Positions 1 to 6,034 of a stretch of 7,347 nt of DNA are shown here, piece after piece. Below the pieces are notes generated by a model, which saw nothing but the letters and a program-made list of their open reading frames with translations, was not told the origin of the DNA and searched no databases. The stretch is from an uncultured Bacteroidales bacterium (GTDB lineage Bacteria; Bacteroidota; Bacteroidia; Bacteroidales; Bacteroidaceae), in the NCBI GenBank assembly GCA_902803195.1, contig CADCOX010000042.1:1-7347 (forward strand), written 5' to 3'. Position 1 is the stretch's first letter; the number at the start of each line of letters is the position of its first letter. Position numbers and translations under genes: made by a program.

Positions 1-1578
1 CTCCTGCAGATGGCGCGTCAATCTCTGTCAAGCGCTGCCGAGGGAGCAACTCTTCCTTGTGGTAAGATCATCGACCGCCCCGACTATCCGATGCGTGGAT
101 TCATGATCGACTGTGGTCGCAAGTATATCCCGCTCTCGTATCTTCGTCATCTGGTACGTACCATGGCCTACTACAAGATGAACGTGCTCAACGTACACCT
201 TAACGACAACGGCATGCGCCAGTTCTTTCACGACGATTGGAATGAGACGTATGCAGCCTTCCGCCTCGAGAGCGAAAACTTCCCTGGCCTCACCGCCGAG
301 GACGGCAGCTACTCGAAGGCCGATTTCCGGGAGTTCATCATCGAGTCTGCAAAGCTCGGCGTGGAGATTATCCCCGAAATCGACGTTCCAGCCCACAGCC
401 TCTGCTTCTCGCATTATCGTCCCAGCCTCGGCTCCAAGGAGTTCGGCATGGACCATCTTGAACTGACGAACCCCGAGGTCATTCCCTTCGTGGACAGCCT
501 CTATGCTGAATATCTTGAAGGGCCGAACCCCGTCTTCGCCGGTCCGCGCGTTCATATTGGAACAGACGAGTACAGCAACAAACGTCAGGATATCACCGAG
601 CGTTTCCGTGCCCTCGCCGATCACCTCATCCGCAAGGTCGAGTCCTATGGTAAGAAGGCCGCCTTCTGGGGATCGCTCACTCACTCTCAAGGTACGACTC
701 CTGTGAAGGTCGACAACGTACTCATGTACGCCTGGTACAACGGTTACGCTGAACCCGATTCGATGATGCGACTTGGCTATCAGCTCCTCAGTGTCCCCGA
801 CCGTTTCCTATATATCGTTCCCGCCGCAGGCTACTACTACGACTATTTGAATATCCCTTATATCTATAAGGAGTGGACGCCTGCCCAGATTGGACAAAAG
901 CGATTCACCGAACGCGACCCGCACATCGAGGGTGGCATGTTTGCCGTTTGGAACGATATCGTCGGCAACGGCATTGCCGTGGCCGATATCCACCACCGAG
1001 TGTTTCCTGCCCTTCAGGCTGTAGCCGAGAAATGCTGGACAACCGACACCCTTCGCGCCTACGACGAATGGACGCAGTTGGCCGCACGCCTTGGCGAAGC
1101 ACCGGGCGTCAACGACCTCGGCAGCTATCCCAAGGGCTTAGTCTTTTCACAGCCCGCTGTGACGCCGTCGTCGACACGTCCCATCGCCCATATCGGATGG
1201 CCTTATCGTGTTAGCTTCGACATCGAAGGAAGGGAAGAATCACGCGGCACAGCCCTTTTCCGTAACGACGACACCGAGTTCTATCTCTCCGACCCCGTCA
1301 CAGGCCGCATAGGTTTCTGTCGCGACGGCTATCTTTTCAGCTTCCGCCACTCGGTAAGGCCAGGCATGAAGGAGCGTATAGCCATCGAAGGTGATAACCG
1401 CGAGACCCGCCTCTACGTCGATGGAAAACTCATCGAGACGCTCGGTCCCGACAAACGGACGTTCCCCAAAGACAAGACCTTCAATGTCATCCGCACCCTC
1501 CGATTCCCCCTCCTGCGCACAGATGCCAACATGAAAAGTTGCATCACTGACCTGCGTGTCGAAAACTTAGCGGAATAG
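1..1578 (+). CDS. GH20 beta-N-acetylhexosaminidase-like glycoside hydrolase, 5'-truncated by window edge
   Basis: The reading frame is open from base 1, and the first codons (Leu-Leu-Gln-Met) resemble the TLLQ segment just before the GH20 barrel. The true start, signal peptide and N-terminal GH20b domain therefore lie upstream, and the ATG at 10 is internal. Numbering from the first visible codon, the TIM barrel begins near residue 30 (YPMRGFMIDCGRKYIP), continues through YYKMNVLNVHLNDN and PEIDVPAHS (about 125-133), and carries the catalytic pair in HIGTDEY, Asp189-Glu190. In GH20 the Asp positions the substrate acetamido group and the Glu is the general acid. The barrel ends near residue 350. 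Residues about 385-523 look like a beta-rich LamG/concanavalin-like domain (ALFRNDDTEFYL, RLYVDGKLIE). The enzyme should remove terminal GlcNAc, GalNAc or a related unit from glycans, probably in the periplasm or on the surface. Family assignment is firm; substrate is unknown. Confidence 0.93.
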   Translation, partial: LLQMARQSLSSAAEGATLPCGKIIDRPDYPMRGFMIDCGRKYIPLSYLRHLVRTMAYYKMNVLNVHLNDNGMRQFFHDDWNETYAAFRLESENFPGLTAEDGSYSKADFREFIIESAKLGVEIIPEIDVPAHSLCFSHYRPSLGSKEFGMDHLELTNPEVIPFVDSLYAEYLEGPNPVFAGPRVHIGTDEYSNKRQDITERFRALADHLIRKVESYGKKAAFWGSLTHSQGTTPVKVDNVLMYAWYNGYAEPDSMMRLGYQLLSVPDRFLYIVPAAGYYYDYLNIPYIYKEWTPAQIGQKRFTERDPHIEGGMFAVWNDIVGNGIAVADIHHRVFPALQAVAEKCWTTDTLRAYDEWTQLAARLGEAPGVNDLGSYPKGLVFSQPAVTPSSTRPIAHIGWPYRVSFDIEGREESRGTALFRNDDTEFYLSDPVTGRIGFCRDGYLFSFRHSVRPGMKERIAIEGDNRETRLYVDGKLIETLGPDKRTFPKDKTFNVIRTLRFPLLRTDANMKSCITDLRVENLAE

Positions 1579-1621
1579 ACGTCAATATTTATAAGGTAAA
1601 TTATTAACCCCCAATAACATT

Positions 1622-2959
1622 ATGCTTAAATTAGACATTTCCAAAGTCGCTCCTTTCGTGAGCACAGAGACGATCAACGCTTATGCTGAAGGCGTGGCCG
1701 CAGCATTGCAATCACTTGAAGACGGCACCTGCCCTGGCAATGATTTCCTCGGTTGGTTGCATCTTCCCAGCAGCATTACCCCCGAGTTCTTGGCTGAGGT
1801 GAAGGCCGTGGCTGCCACCCTTCGTCAGGAGTGCGAGGCTGTGGTTGTGGCTGGCATTGGCGGCAGCTATCTTGGTGCTAAGGCAGTCATCGAAGCCCTC
1901 TCGAACAGCTTCCAGTGGCTGGTCAACGATGGCAAGAGTCCTGTCATCCTCTTTGCTGGTAACAATATCGGCGAGGATTACCTCAGCGAGTTGACTACTT
2001 ACCTCAAAGGCAAGAAGTTCGGCGTCATCAACATCAGTAAGAGCGGTACGACCACCGAGACGGCTCTCGCTTTCCGTCTGCTGAAGAAGCAGTGCGAGGA
2101 GCAGATGGGCAAGGACGCTGCTCGCCGCGTCATTGTGGCCATCACTGATGCTAAGCGCGGTGCTGCTCGCACCTGTGCTGACAAGGAAGGCTACAAGAGC
2201 TTCGTCATTCCCGACAACGTTGGCGGACGCTTCAGCGTGCTCACACCCGTAGGCTTGCTGCCTATCGCCGTGGCCGGTTTCGACATTGACCAGCTCGTCA
2301 AAGGTGCCCAGGATATGGAGAAACTTGCAGCAGCTCCCTTTGCCGAGAACCCCGCCGCTCAGTATGCCGCTACTCGCTATGCACTTTATACGGCAGGCAA
2401 GAAGATCGAGATCCTGGCCAACTACCAGCCTAAGCTCCATTTCATCGCCGAGTGGTGGAAACAGCTCTATGGCGAGAGCGAGGGCAAGGACCAGAAGGGT
2501 ATCTTCCCCGCCAGCGTTGACTTGACCACCGACCTCCATTCGATGGGCCAGTGGATTCAGGATGGCGAGCGCACAATTTTCGAGACGGTCATCAGTGTGG
2601 AGAACTCCGAGCACGAACTGCTCTTCCCCTCCGACGAAGAGAACCTCGACGGACTGAACTTCCTGGCAGGCAAGCGTGTCGATGAGGTCAACAAGATGGC
2701 CGAACTCGGAACGCAGCTGGCTCATGTCGATGGAGGCGTACCCAACATCCGCATCGCCATCGAGCGTCTGGATGCCTACCACCTCGGACTCCTCATTTAT
2801 TTCTTCGAGAAGGCTTGCGGCATCCACTGCCAGCTCCTCGGCGTGAATGCCTTCAACCAACCCGGCGTCGAAGCCTATAAGAAGAATATGTTCGCTCTCC
2901 TCGGCAAGCCGGGTTATGAGAACGAAACTGAGGCTATTCGCAAAAGAATCAATGGATAA
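1622..2959 (+). CDS. pgi: Glucose-6-phosphate isomerase
   Basis: This cytoplasmic enzyme interconverts glucose 6-phosphate and fructose 6-phosphate in glycolysis and gluconeogenesis. The 445 residues match the short bacterial form. Visible motifs are GIGGSYLG (78-85), the sugar-phosphate loop SKSGTTTET (139-147), family signature GGRFSVLTPVGLLP (201-214), YGESEGK (283-289), DLHSMGQW (304-311) and GVNAFNQPGVEAYKKNM (407-423). By comparison with the known family, Glu285 is the likely catalytic base, and His306 and Lys420 are the other key residues; all are present. The start gives the standard N-terminus MLKLDISKV. Its leader is AT-rich with no Shine-Dalgarno, which is normal in Bacteroidota. 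The 43-base gap after the GH20 gene contains neither a clear terminator nor a TAnnTTTG promoter, so read-through from upstream is possible. The stop overlaps the start of the next gene. Confidence 0.98.
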   Translation: MLKLDISKVAPFVSTETINAYAEGVAAALQSLEDGTCPGNDFLGWLHLPSSITPEFLAEVKAVAATLRQECEAVVVAGIGGSYLGAKAVIEALSNSFQWLVNDGKSPVILFAGNNIGEDYLSELTTYLKGKKFGVINISKSGTTTETALAFRLLKKQCEEQMGKDAARRVIVAITDAKRGAARTCADKEGYKSFVIPDNVGGRFSVLTPVGLLPIAVAGFDIDQLVKGAQDMEKLAAAPFAENPAAQYAATRYALYTAGKKIEILANYQPKLHFIAEWWKQLYGESEGKDQKGIFPASVDLTTDLHSMGQWIQDGERTIFETVISVENSEHELLFPSDEENLDGLNFLAGKRVDEVNKMAELGTQLAHVDGGVPNIRIAIERLDAYHLGLLIYFFEKACGIHCQLLGVNAFNQPGVEAYKKNMFALLGKPGYENETEAIRKRING

Positions 2960-3698
2960 ATCCCCCTCTGAAATACCTCTTACACCCCTCCCTAATGGGG
3001 AGAGGCTAAGGGGGAAGTCTCCTCTGAAAGCTTTCTTATTCGATATGGACGGCGTGCTTTTCGACTCTATGCCGGGGCATGCCGTTGCTTGGGTGAAGGC
3101 TGTAGAGCGCTATGGCCTCTCGATGACCGCCGAGGAGGTTTATATGAACGAAGGGCGCACGGGCGCTGGCACCATCAATGCCATAGCTTTGCGCACCTGG
3201 GGACGTGAGGCAACGGAGCAGGAGATAACGGATATTTACGCCGCCAAGAGCGAGGAGTTCAATCGTTATTTCGAAGCGAAAGGCGAGGCTCCCGTCATGC
3301 CTGGCGTCTGTGATGTATTAGATAAAGTACGCGCGCGAGGGCTCATGCGGGTCATCGTCACCGGCTCTGGGCAACGCTCGCTGCTCGACAACCTCAACCA
3401 CCATTTCCCCGGTCAGTTCACGCGCGAGCTGATGGTCACGGCCTTCGATGTGAAGAAAGGCAAGCCTTTTCCCGAGCCTTATCTGATGGGGCTCCAGAAG
3501 GCTGGAATCACATCCGCCGAGGCTGTCGTCGTCGAGAATGCTCCGTTAGGCATACAATCGGCACGGGCGGCAGGCATCTTCACTATCGCTGTCAACACGG
3601 GGCCACTCCCCGATAGCGCTCTGTGGGATGCAGGTGCTAATCTCGTCTTTCCCGATATGTTTGCGCTGGCCGACGAAATCGACTCCTTAGAGTTGTAA
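2952..3698 (+). CDS. HAD-superfamily (subfamily IA) hydrolase, phosphatase or beta-phosphoglucomutase type
   Basis: With the start at 2952 the protein has 248 residues. HAD motif I is FLFDMDGVLFDSM, with nucleophile Asp31 and acid/base Asp33. A helical cap covers roughly residues 42-115. Motif II is VTGSGQRS (Thr137 or Ser139), motif III is Lys171 in KKGKPFPEPY, and motif IV is VVENAPLGIQSARAAG (Glu195-Asn196). This layout fits phosphosugar phosphatases and beta-phosphoglucomutases; the substrate cannot be read from sequence. Asn196 sits where many relatives have a second Mg-binding Asp; from memory, ENAPLG occurs in Bacteroidales members, so this may be a subfamily trait. The ATG lies inside the last codons of pgi (8-base overlap, different frame), suggesting translational coupling. 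It is the only usual start codon between the pgi end and motif I. Residues about 4-25 (SEIPLTPLPNGERLRG) precede the fold and come from a palindromic insert. Confidence 0.9.
   Translation: MDKSPSEIPLTPLPNGERLRGKSPLKAFLFDMDGVLFDSMPGHAVAWVKAVERYGLSMTAEEVYMNEGRTGAGTINAIALRTWGREATEQEITDIYAAKSEEFNRYFEAKGEAPVMPGVCDVLDKVRARGLMRVIVTGSGQRSLLDNLNHHFPGQFTRELMVTAFDVKKGKPFPEPYLMGLQKAGITSAEAVVVENAPLGIQSARAAGIFTIAVNTGPLPDSALWDAGANLVFPDMFALADEIDSLEL
2958..3029. repeat. Palindromic repeat-like insert within the 5' end of the HAD gene
   Basis: A GC-rich block has nested inverted repeats. The outer arms are TCCCCCT (2961-2967) and AGGGGGA (3009-3015), the middle arms CCTCT (2976-2980) and AGAGG (3001-3005), and the inner arms CCCC (2985-2988) and GGGG (2997-3000). 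It is flanked by an imperfect direct repeat, AAATCCCCCTCTGAAA (2958-2973) and AAGTCTCCTCTGAAA (3015-3029), which gives Lys-Ser-Pro in the protein twice, 19 codons apart. The block is read through in frame as the N-terminal extension of the HAD protein. It looks like an intergenic hairpin repeat that was copied into, or left at, a gene start. Whether it belongs to a genome-wide family cannot be seen from one copy. Confidence 0.6.
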
Positions 3699-3702
3699 TA
3701 CC

Positions 3703-3773
3703 TTTCGCTCATTTCGCTCCCACAGCCACCGCCCCTTCACCCTCGCCACCGTCCCTTCACCGTCAGGTGAAGG
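3703..3773. repeat. Short tandem repeats ending in a perfect hairpin, downstream of the HAD gene
   Basis: Right after the HAD stop codon, TTTCGCTC occurs twice (3703-3710 and 3712-3719). A 17-base unit, GCCACCGYCCCTTCACC, then occurs at 3725-3741 and 3745-3761 with one difference and a 20-base period. The last copy runs into a perfect 8-bp hairpin, CCTTCACC (3754-3761), loop GTCA, GGTGAAGG (3766-3773). No T-run follows, so it is a poor intrinsic terminator by itself. It could be a repetitive extragenic palindrome or an mRNA 3'-end stabiliser; the function is not known. Confidence 0.6.
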
Positions 3774-3790
3774 TCCATCCTACCACACAA

Positions 3791-3822
3791 AGAAAGGACC
3801 CCTCAATCGAGGAGTCCTTTCT
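3791..3822 (-). terminator. Hairpin terminator, probably serving tRNA-Cys and possibly two-way
   Basis: The arms AGAAAGGAC (3791-3799) and GTCCTTTCT (3814-3822) pair perfectly over 9 bp. After one mismatch, CCTC (3801-3804) pairs with GAGG (3809-3812) around an AATC loop. Read on the minus strand it starts 12 bases after the tRNA-Cys 3' end, and the stem end is followed by a T-rich tract (TTTCTTTGTG), as expected for a factor-independent terminator. On the plus strand the stem ends in CCTTTCTCG, which is weaker, but it may also stop transcripts from pgi and the HAD gene. Confidence 0.75.
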
Positions 3823-3834
3823 CGTTACAAGCAG

Positions 3835-3906
3835 AGGTGCCTAGCAGATTCGAACTGCTGTAGACGGTTTTGCAGACCGTTGACTAAGCCACTCATCCAA
3901 GGCACC
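3835..3906 (-). tRNA. tRNA-Cys (anticodon GCA)
   Basis: On the minus strand a complete 72-nt cloverleaf can be folded. The acceptor arms GGTGCCT and AGGCACC pair over 7 bp. The anticodon stem ACGGT/ACCGT encloses the loop CTGCAAA with anticodon GCA, which reads UGC and UGU. The T arm is AGCAG-TTCGAAT-CTGCT. The D stem is short and includes a G-U pair. The discriminator base is U73, a known cysteine identity element. The CCA end is not encoded, so it must be added after transcription. It stands alone between its own promoter and terminator, divergent from tilS. Confidence 0.97.
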
Positions 3907-3924
3907 ATTTCCTGAATGCGGGTG

Positions 3925-3954
3925 CAAAGGTAAGGCATTTTTTTGAATTAACAA
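3925..3954 (-). promoter_or_regulatory. Bacteroidota-type promoter for tRNA-Cys
   Basis: On the minus strand, TTG (plus bases 3952-3954) is followed after 19 nt by TACCTTTG (plus bases 3925-3932), a full match to the Bacteroidota -7 consensus TAnnTTTG with the normal -33 spacing. The -7 box ends 18 bases before the mature tRNA 5' end, leaving a 5' leader of roughly 10 bases for RNase P to remove. Confidence 0.85.
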
Positions 3955-3985
3955 GCATTCAACACAACTTTTTTGAAAAAAATGC
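3935..3985. repeat. 10-bp inverted repeat in the tRNA-Cys/tilS divergent region
   Basis: GCATTTTTTT (3935-3944) and AAAAAAATGC (3976-3985) are perfect reverse complements separated by 31 bases, and both arms adjoin a TTTTTTG (3939-3945 and 3969-3975). A second pair, TGAATGC (3913-3919) and GCATTCA (3955-3961), partly interleaves. The left arm lies inside the tRNA promoter spacer. The right TTTG (3972-3975) could be the -33 box of a tilS promoter, but the sequence 17-18 bases on (TATATAGA) is a poor -7 match. It may be an operator, or simply A/T tracts at back-to-back promoters. Confidence 0.45.
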
Positions 3986-4021
3986 GTTATTTATATAGAA
4001 ACTTCTCTCATAACAGCCGTA

Positions 4022-5389
4022 ATGACACTCTTAGATCACGTTAACCAGGCCCTCGCGGCAGTCGGTATTCAGCCAGAGAGCGGGCTTCTGGCAGTTGCCC
4101 TCAGTGGGGGCGCCGATAGCGTTTGCTTGCTGCTTGCCCTCAAGGAACTGGGGTTCCGCGTCCACGCTCTGCATTGCAACTTCGAACTTCGCGCCACCGA
4201 AAGCGATGCCGACGAAGCCTTTTGCCGTCGACTCTGCCGCCAGCATGAGATACCGGTCAGCGTACGTCATTTCCGTACGCGTTCCTATGCTCAGCGCCAC
4301 GGCATCAGCATTGAGATGGCTGCTCGCGACCTGCGTTATGGCTGGTTTGCCGAGCAACTTCGTTCGCTCGATGCTGTCGCGTTGTGTGTCGCCCATCATC
4401 GAGACGACAACCTCGAGACGATGCTCCTCAACCTCATTCGCGGGACGGGTATCCACGGCCTCACAGGGATGAGCGTAAGTGCTTCCCTTCCTGTGCCCAA
4501 TCGCTCGGAGCAGGATGAGCCGCTGCAGCTCTTGCGCCCGCTCCTCGCCGTTTCTCGTGCTGACATCGAGGCCTGGTTGGCAGAACGCGAACAGACATTC
4601 GTCATCGATAGCACGAACCTTGACGCCGATGCCGCCCAGCGCAATGCCGTGCGTCTGCGTCTGCTGCCGTTGATGGAAGAGTTGAATCCGCGCGTGCGTA
4701 CGAATCTTGCCGCTACCATCGACCGTCTTGCAGATGCCGAAGCGCTCTACGATGACGCCGTTGCACGCCAACGTGCTGATATAGAGAGCGATGAGGGCAT
4801 TGACATCGAGGCGCTACGTCGAGCCATTTCCCCTCAAACCATTCTTTTTGAGATTCTTCGCGAACGCGGTTTCAGCGCTGAGCAGGCTGCCGATGTCTAC
4901 CATCACCTCGATGGTGAGTCTGGTCACGAGTGGAAGAGCGAGCACTGGCGTCTCTTGCGCGACCGTGGGCGTTTGCTGTGGCAAGCGGTTTCTGATGTGT
5001 CGACTTTCCGCGAGACTACACTACCGCTCAGCGGACTCTTCGAAGCGCCCGATGGTACGCGTCTGCTCATCCGTCGTCAAGCCATCGACCCTGCTACCTT
5101 CGCTATTCCTCGCGATGCCCGCACTGCCTGTTTCGATCTCGAGAAGCTAACCTTCCCGCTTACCATCCGTATGGCTCGGTCGGCCGATCGCTTCCAACCC
5201 TTTGGTATGGAGGGCACGCGTCTTGTGAGCGACCTCCTCACCGACCACAAGCTGTCCCTCTTCGAGAAAGAGCGCCAGCTCGTCGTCTGTGCCTCCGACG
5301 CCATCGTCTGGGTCGTTGGCATCCGTGTCGCCGCCGGCTTCGAAGTCGACAGTTCGACCCGTCATGTCATGACCATCACGCTCTTGTGA
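4022..5389 (+). CDS. tilS: tRNA(Ile)-lysidine synthetase
   Basis: TilS uses ATP to attach lysine to C34 of tRNA-Ile(CAU), changing it from AUG to AUA decoding; it is normally essential. The 455-residue protein has the N-type ATP pyrophosphatase P-loop SGGADS (28-33) and then ALHCNFELRATESDADEAFC (49-68). Next come AHHRDDNLETMLLNLIRGTG (124-143), the usual GL-GM turn, and DSTNLDADAAQRNAVRLRLLP (196-216). A central linker has WRLLRDRGRLLW (309-320). The C-terminal TilS domain (about 376-455) contains DRFQPFG and LFEKERQLVV. The length is normal for the family. The ATG at 4022 leaves about 20 residues before the P-loop, as expected. No clear promoter or Shine-Dalgarno is visible upstream. The gene faces away from tRNA-Cys, which is not its substrate, so the adjacency carries no obvious functional meaning. 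Confidence 0.96.
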   Translation: MTLLDHVNQALAAVGIQPESGLLAVALSGGADSVCLLLALKELGFRVHALHCNFELRATESDADEAFCRRLCRQHEIPVSVRHFRTRSYAQRHGISIEMAARDLRYGWFAEQLRSLDAVALCVAHHRDDNLETMLLNLIRGTGIHGLTGMSVSASLPVPNRSEQDEPLQLLRPLLAVSRADIEAWLAEREQTFVIDSTNLDADAAQRNAVRLRLLPLMEELNPRVRTNLAATIDRLADAEALYDDAVARQRADIESDEGIDIEALRRAISPQTILFEILRERGFSAEQAADVYHHLDGESGHEWKSEHWRLLRDRGRLLWQAVSDVSTFRETTLPLSGLFEAPDGTRLLIRRQAIDPATFAIPRDARTACFDLEKLTFPLTIRMARSADRFQPFGMEGTRLVSDLLTDHKLSLFEKERQLVVCASDAIVWVVGIRVAAGFEVDSSTRHVMTITLL

Positions 5390-5429
5390 CGAGAAACTTG
5401 AGCATTTCCGTGAAAAAAGAGCATCAAAA

Positions 5430-5461
5430 TTTGGTCATAACGAGGAACGTTTGTATTTTTG
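5430..5461 (+). promoter_or_regulatory. Strong Bacteroidota-type promoter for the exported-protein/beta-barrel pair
   Basis: TTTG (5430-5433) and TATTTTTG (5454-5461) are separated by 20 bases, matching the -33 and -7 boxes of Bacteroidota promoters. Transcription should start near 5466-5470, giving an mRNA leader of about 30-35 bases rich in A and T (AATTATTAATTTATTTAA) before the ATG at 5501. Such unstructured AT-rich leaders support efficient translation in this phylum without a Shine-Dalgarno. Confidence 0.85.
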
Positions 5462-5500
5462 CACCGCAAAACAATTATTAATTTATTTAAACATACTCGT

Positions 5501-6004
5501 ATGAACCAATTGAAATTGTTCTTTGTTGCTGTCGGCTTGTTCATGGCTGGCAACATGATGGCTCAGAAATCGACAACCATCAGCAGCTTCGAGGACACTC
5601 AGGCCCGTGTTGTAGATCCCTATGCCCGCGCTTATGTGAAACCGCTCACGTGCGAACTCGAAGTCAAGGACCGCGTCTCGCACACCTATGATTTCACTTT
5701 GGCCGAGGTGCAGGCTATGTCTGGTGAAGGCGGTGCGCTCTTCGACAATCTGCGCAGTCGTGCCGTGTTCAAGTTGGCTGAGGACAATAATGTCGACGTC
5801 ATCGTTGCAGCTACTTTCTATATCAAAGGCAGTACGACCGAAGGTTTCCATGTGACCGTGAAAGGCTTTACGGCCAACTTCGTGAAATGGGGCTCGGCAA
5901 CAAAGGAGGATTATCAATGGATTTTCAAAGATGATACGCAGAGCACAGTCGATGTTCAGACCGGTGCTGCTAAAGCTGCTATCAAGACCACAACTCGTCG
6001 CTAA
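5501..6004 (+). CDS. Exported protein of unknown function, 167 residues
   Basis: I do not recognise a named family with certainty. The N-terminus MNQLKLFFVAVGLFMAGNMMAQ is a Sec signal peptide with a likely cut beside Ala21/Gln22. No lipobox is present, so the mature protein of about 145 residues is probably periplasmic or surface-associated. The segment DNNVDVIVAATFYI (95-108) followed by GFHVTVKGFTANFVKW (115-130) resembles a pattern in small Bacteroidota envelope proteins, in which 'ADV(L/I)V..-Y-I' precedes 'V-V-GYPA-Y'. That resemblance is from memory and gives no function. The tail is basic and Thr-rich (IKTTTRR). The start at 5501 is chosen because it begins the signal peptide; the longer frame back to a TTG at 5459 begins inside the promoter. 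It is the first gene after a strong promoter and lies 30 bases before a beta-barrel gene, so the two are probably co-transcribed and may act together. Confidence 0.85.
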   Translation: MNQLKLFFVAVGLFMAGNMMAQKSTTISSFEDTQARVVDPYARAYVKPLTCELEVKDRVSHTYDFTLAEVQAMSGEGGALFDNLRSRAVFKLAEDNNVDVIVAATFYIKGSTTEGFHVTVKGFTANFVKWGSATKEDYQWIFKDDTQSTVDVQTGAAKAAIKTTTRR

Positions 6005-6034
6005 TTATTCATTTTTATTTAATACATTATCACT

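Noticed and set aside
10..12. ATG at 10 as the start of the GH20 gene
   Set aside because: The frame is open to base 1, and the preceding Leu-Leu-Gln matches the internal segment before the GH20 barrel. A start here would lack the signal peptide and N-terminal domain.
28..690. A 220-codon minus-strand frame opposite the GH20 gene, and a similar 246-codon one opposite tilS at 4031-4771
   Set aside because: Both are contained in confidently identified genes, lack recognisable domains, and have no separate promoter.
1712..2860. A 382-codon open frame on the minus strand opposite pgi
   Set aside because: It lies wholly inside pgi, which has every family motif in the sense frame. The antisense protein has no recognisable fold, and long antisense frames are common opposite genes with biased codon use.
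2847..2951. Upstream ATG at 2847 as the start of the HAD gene
   Set aside because: It would add 35 residues read from within conserved pgi codons, out of the pgi frame, with no family similarity. The ATG at 2952 gives the minimal overlap.
3656..3663. TATGTTTG matching the -7 promoter consensus near the end of the HAD gene
   Set aside because: No TTG or TTTG lies at the right distance upstream. It encodes conserved-looking protein sequence, and no plus-strand gene follows before the terminator and antisense tRNA.
5459..5500. TTG at 5459 as the start of the exported protein
   Set aside because: It falls inside the -7 promoter box, upstream of the expected transcription start. The ATG at 5501 begins a proper signal peptide.
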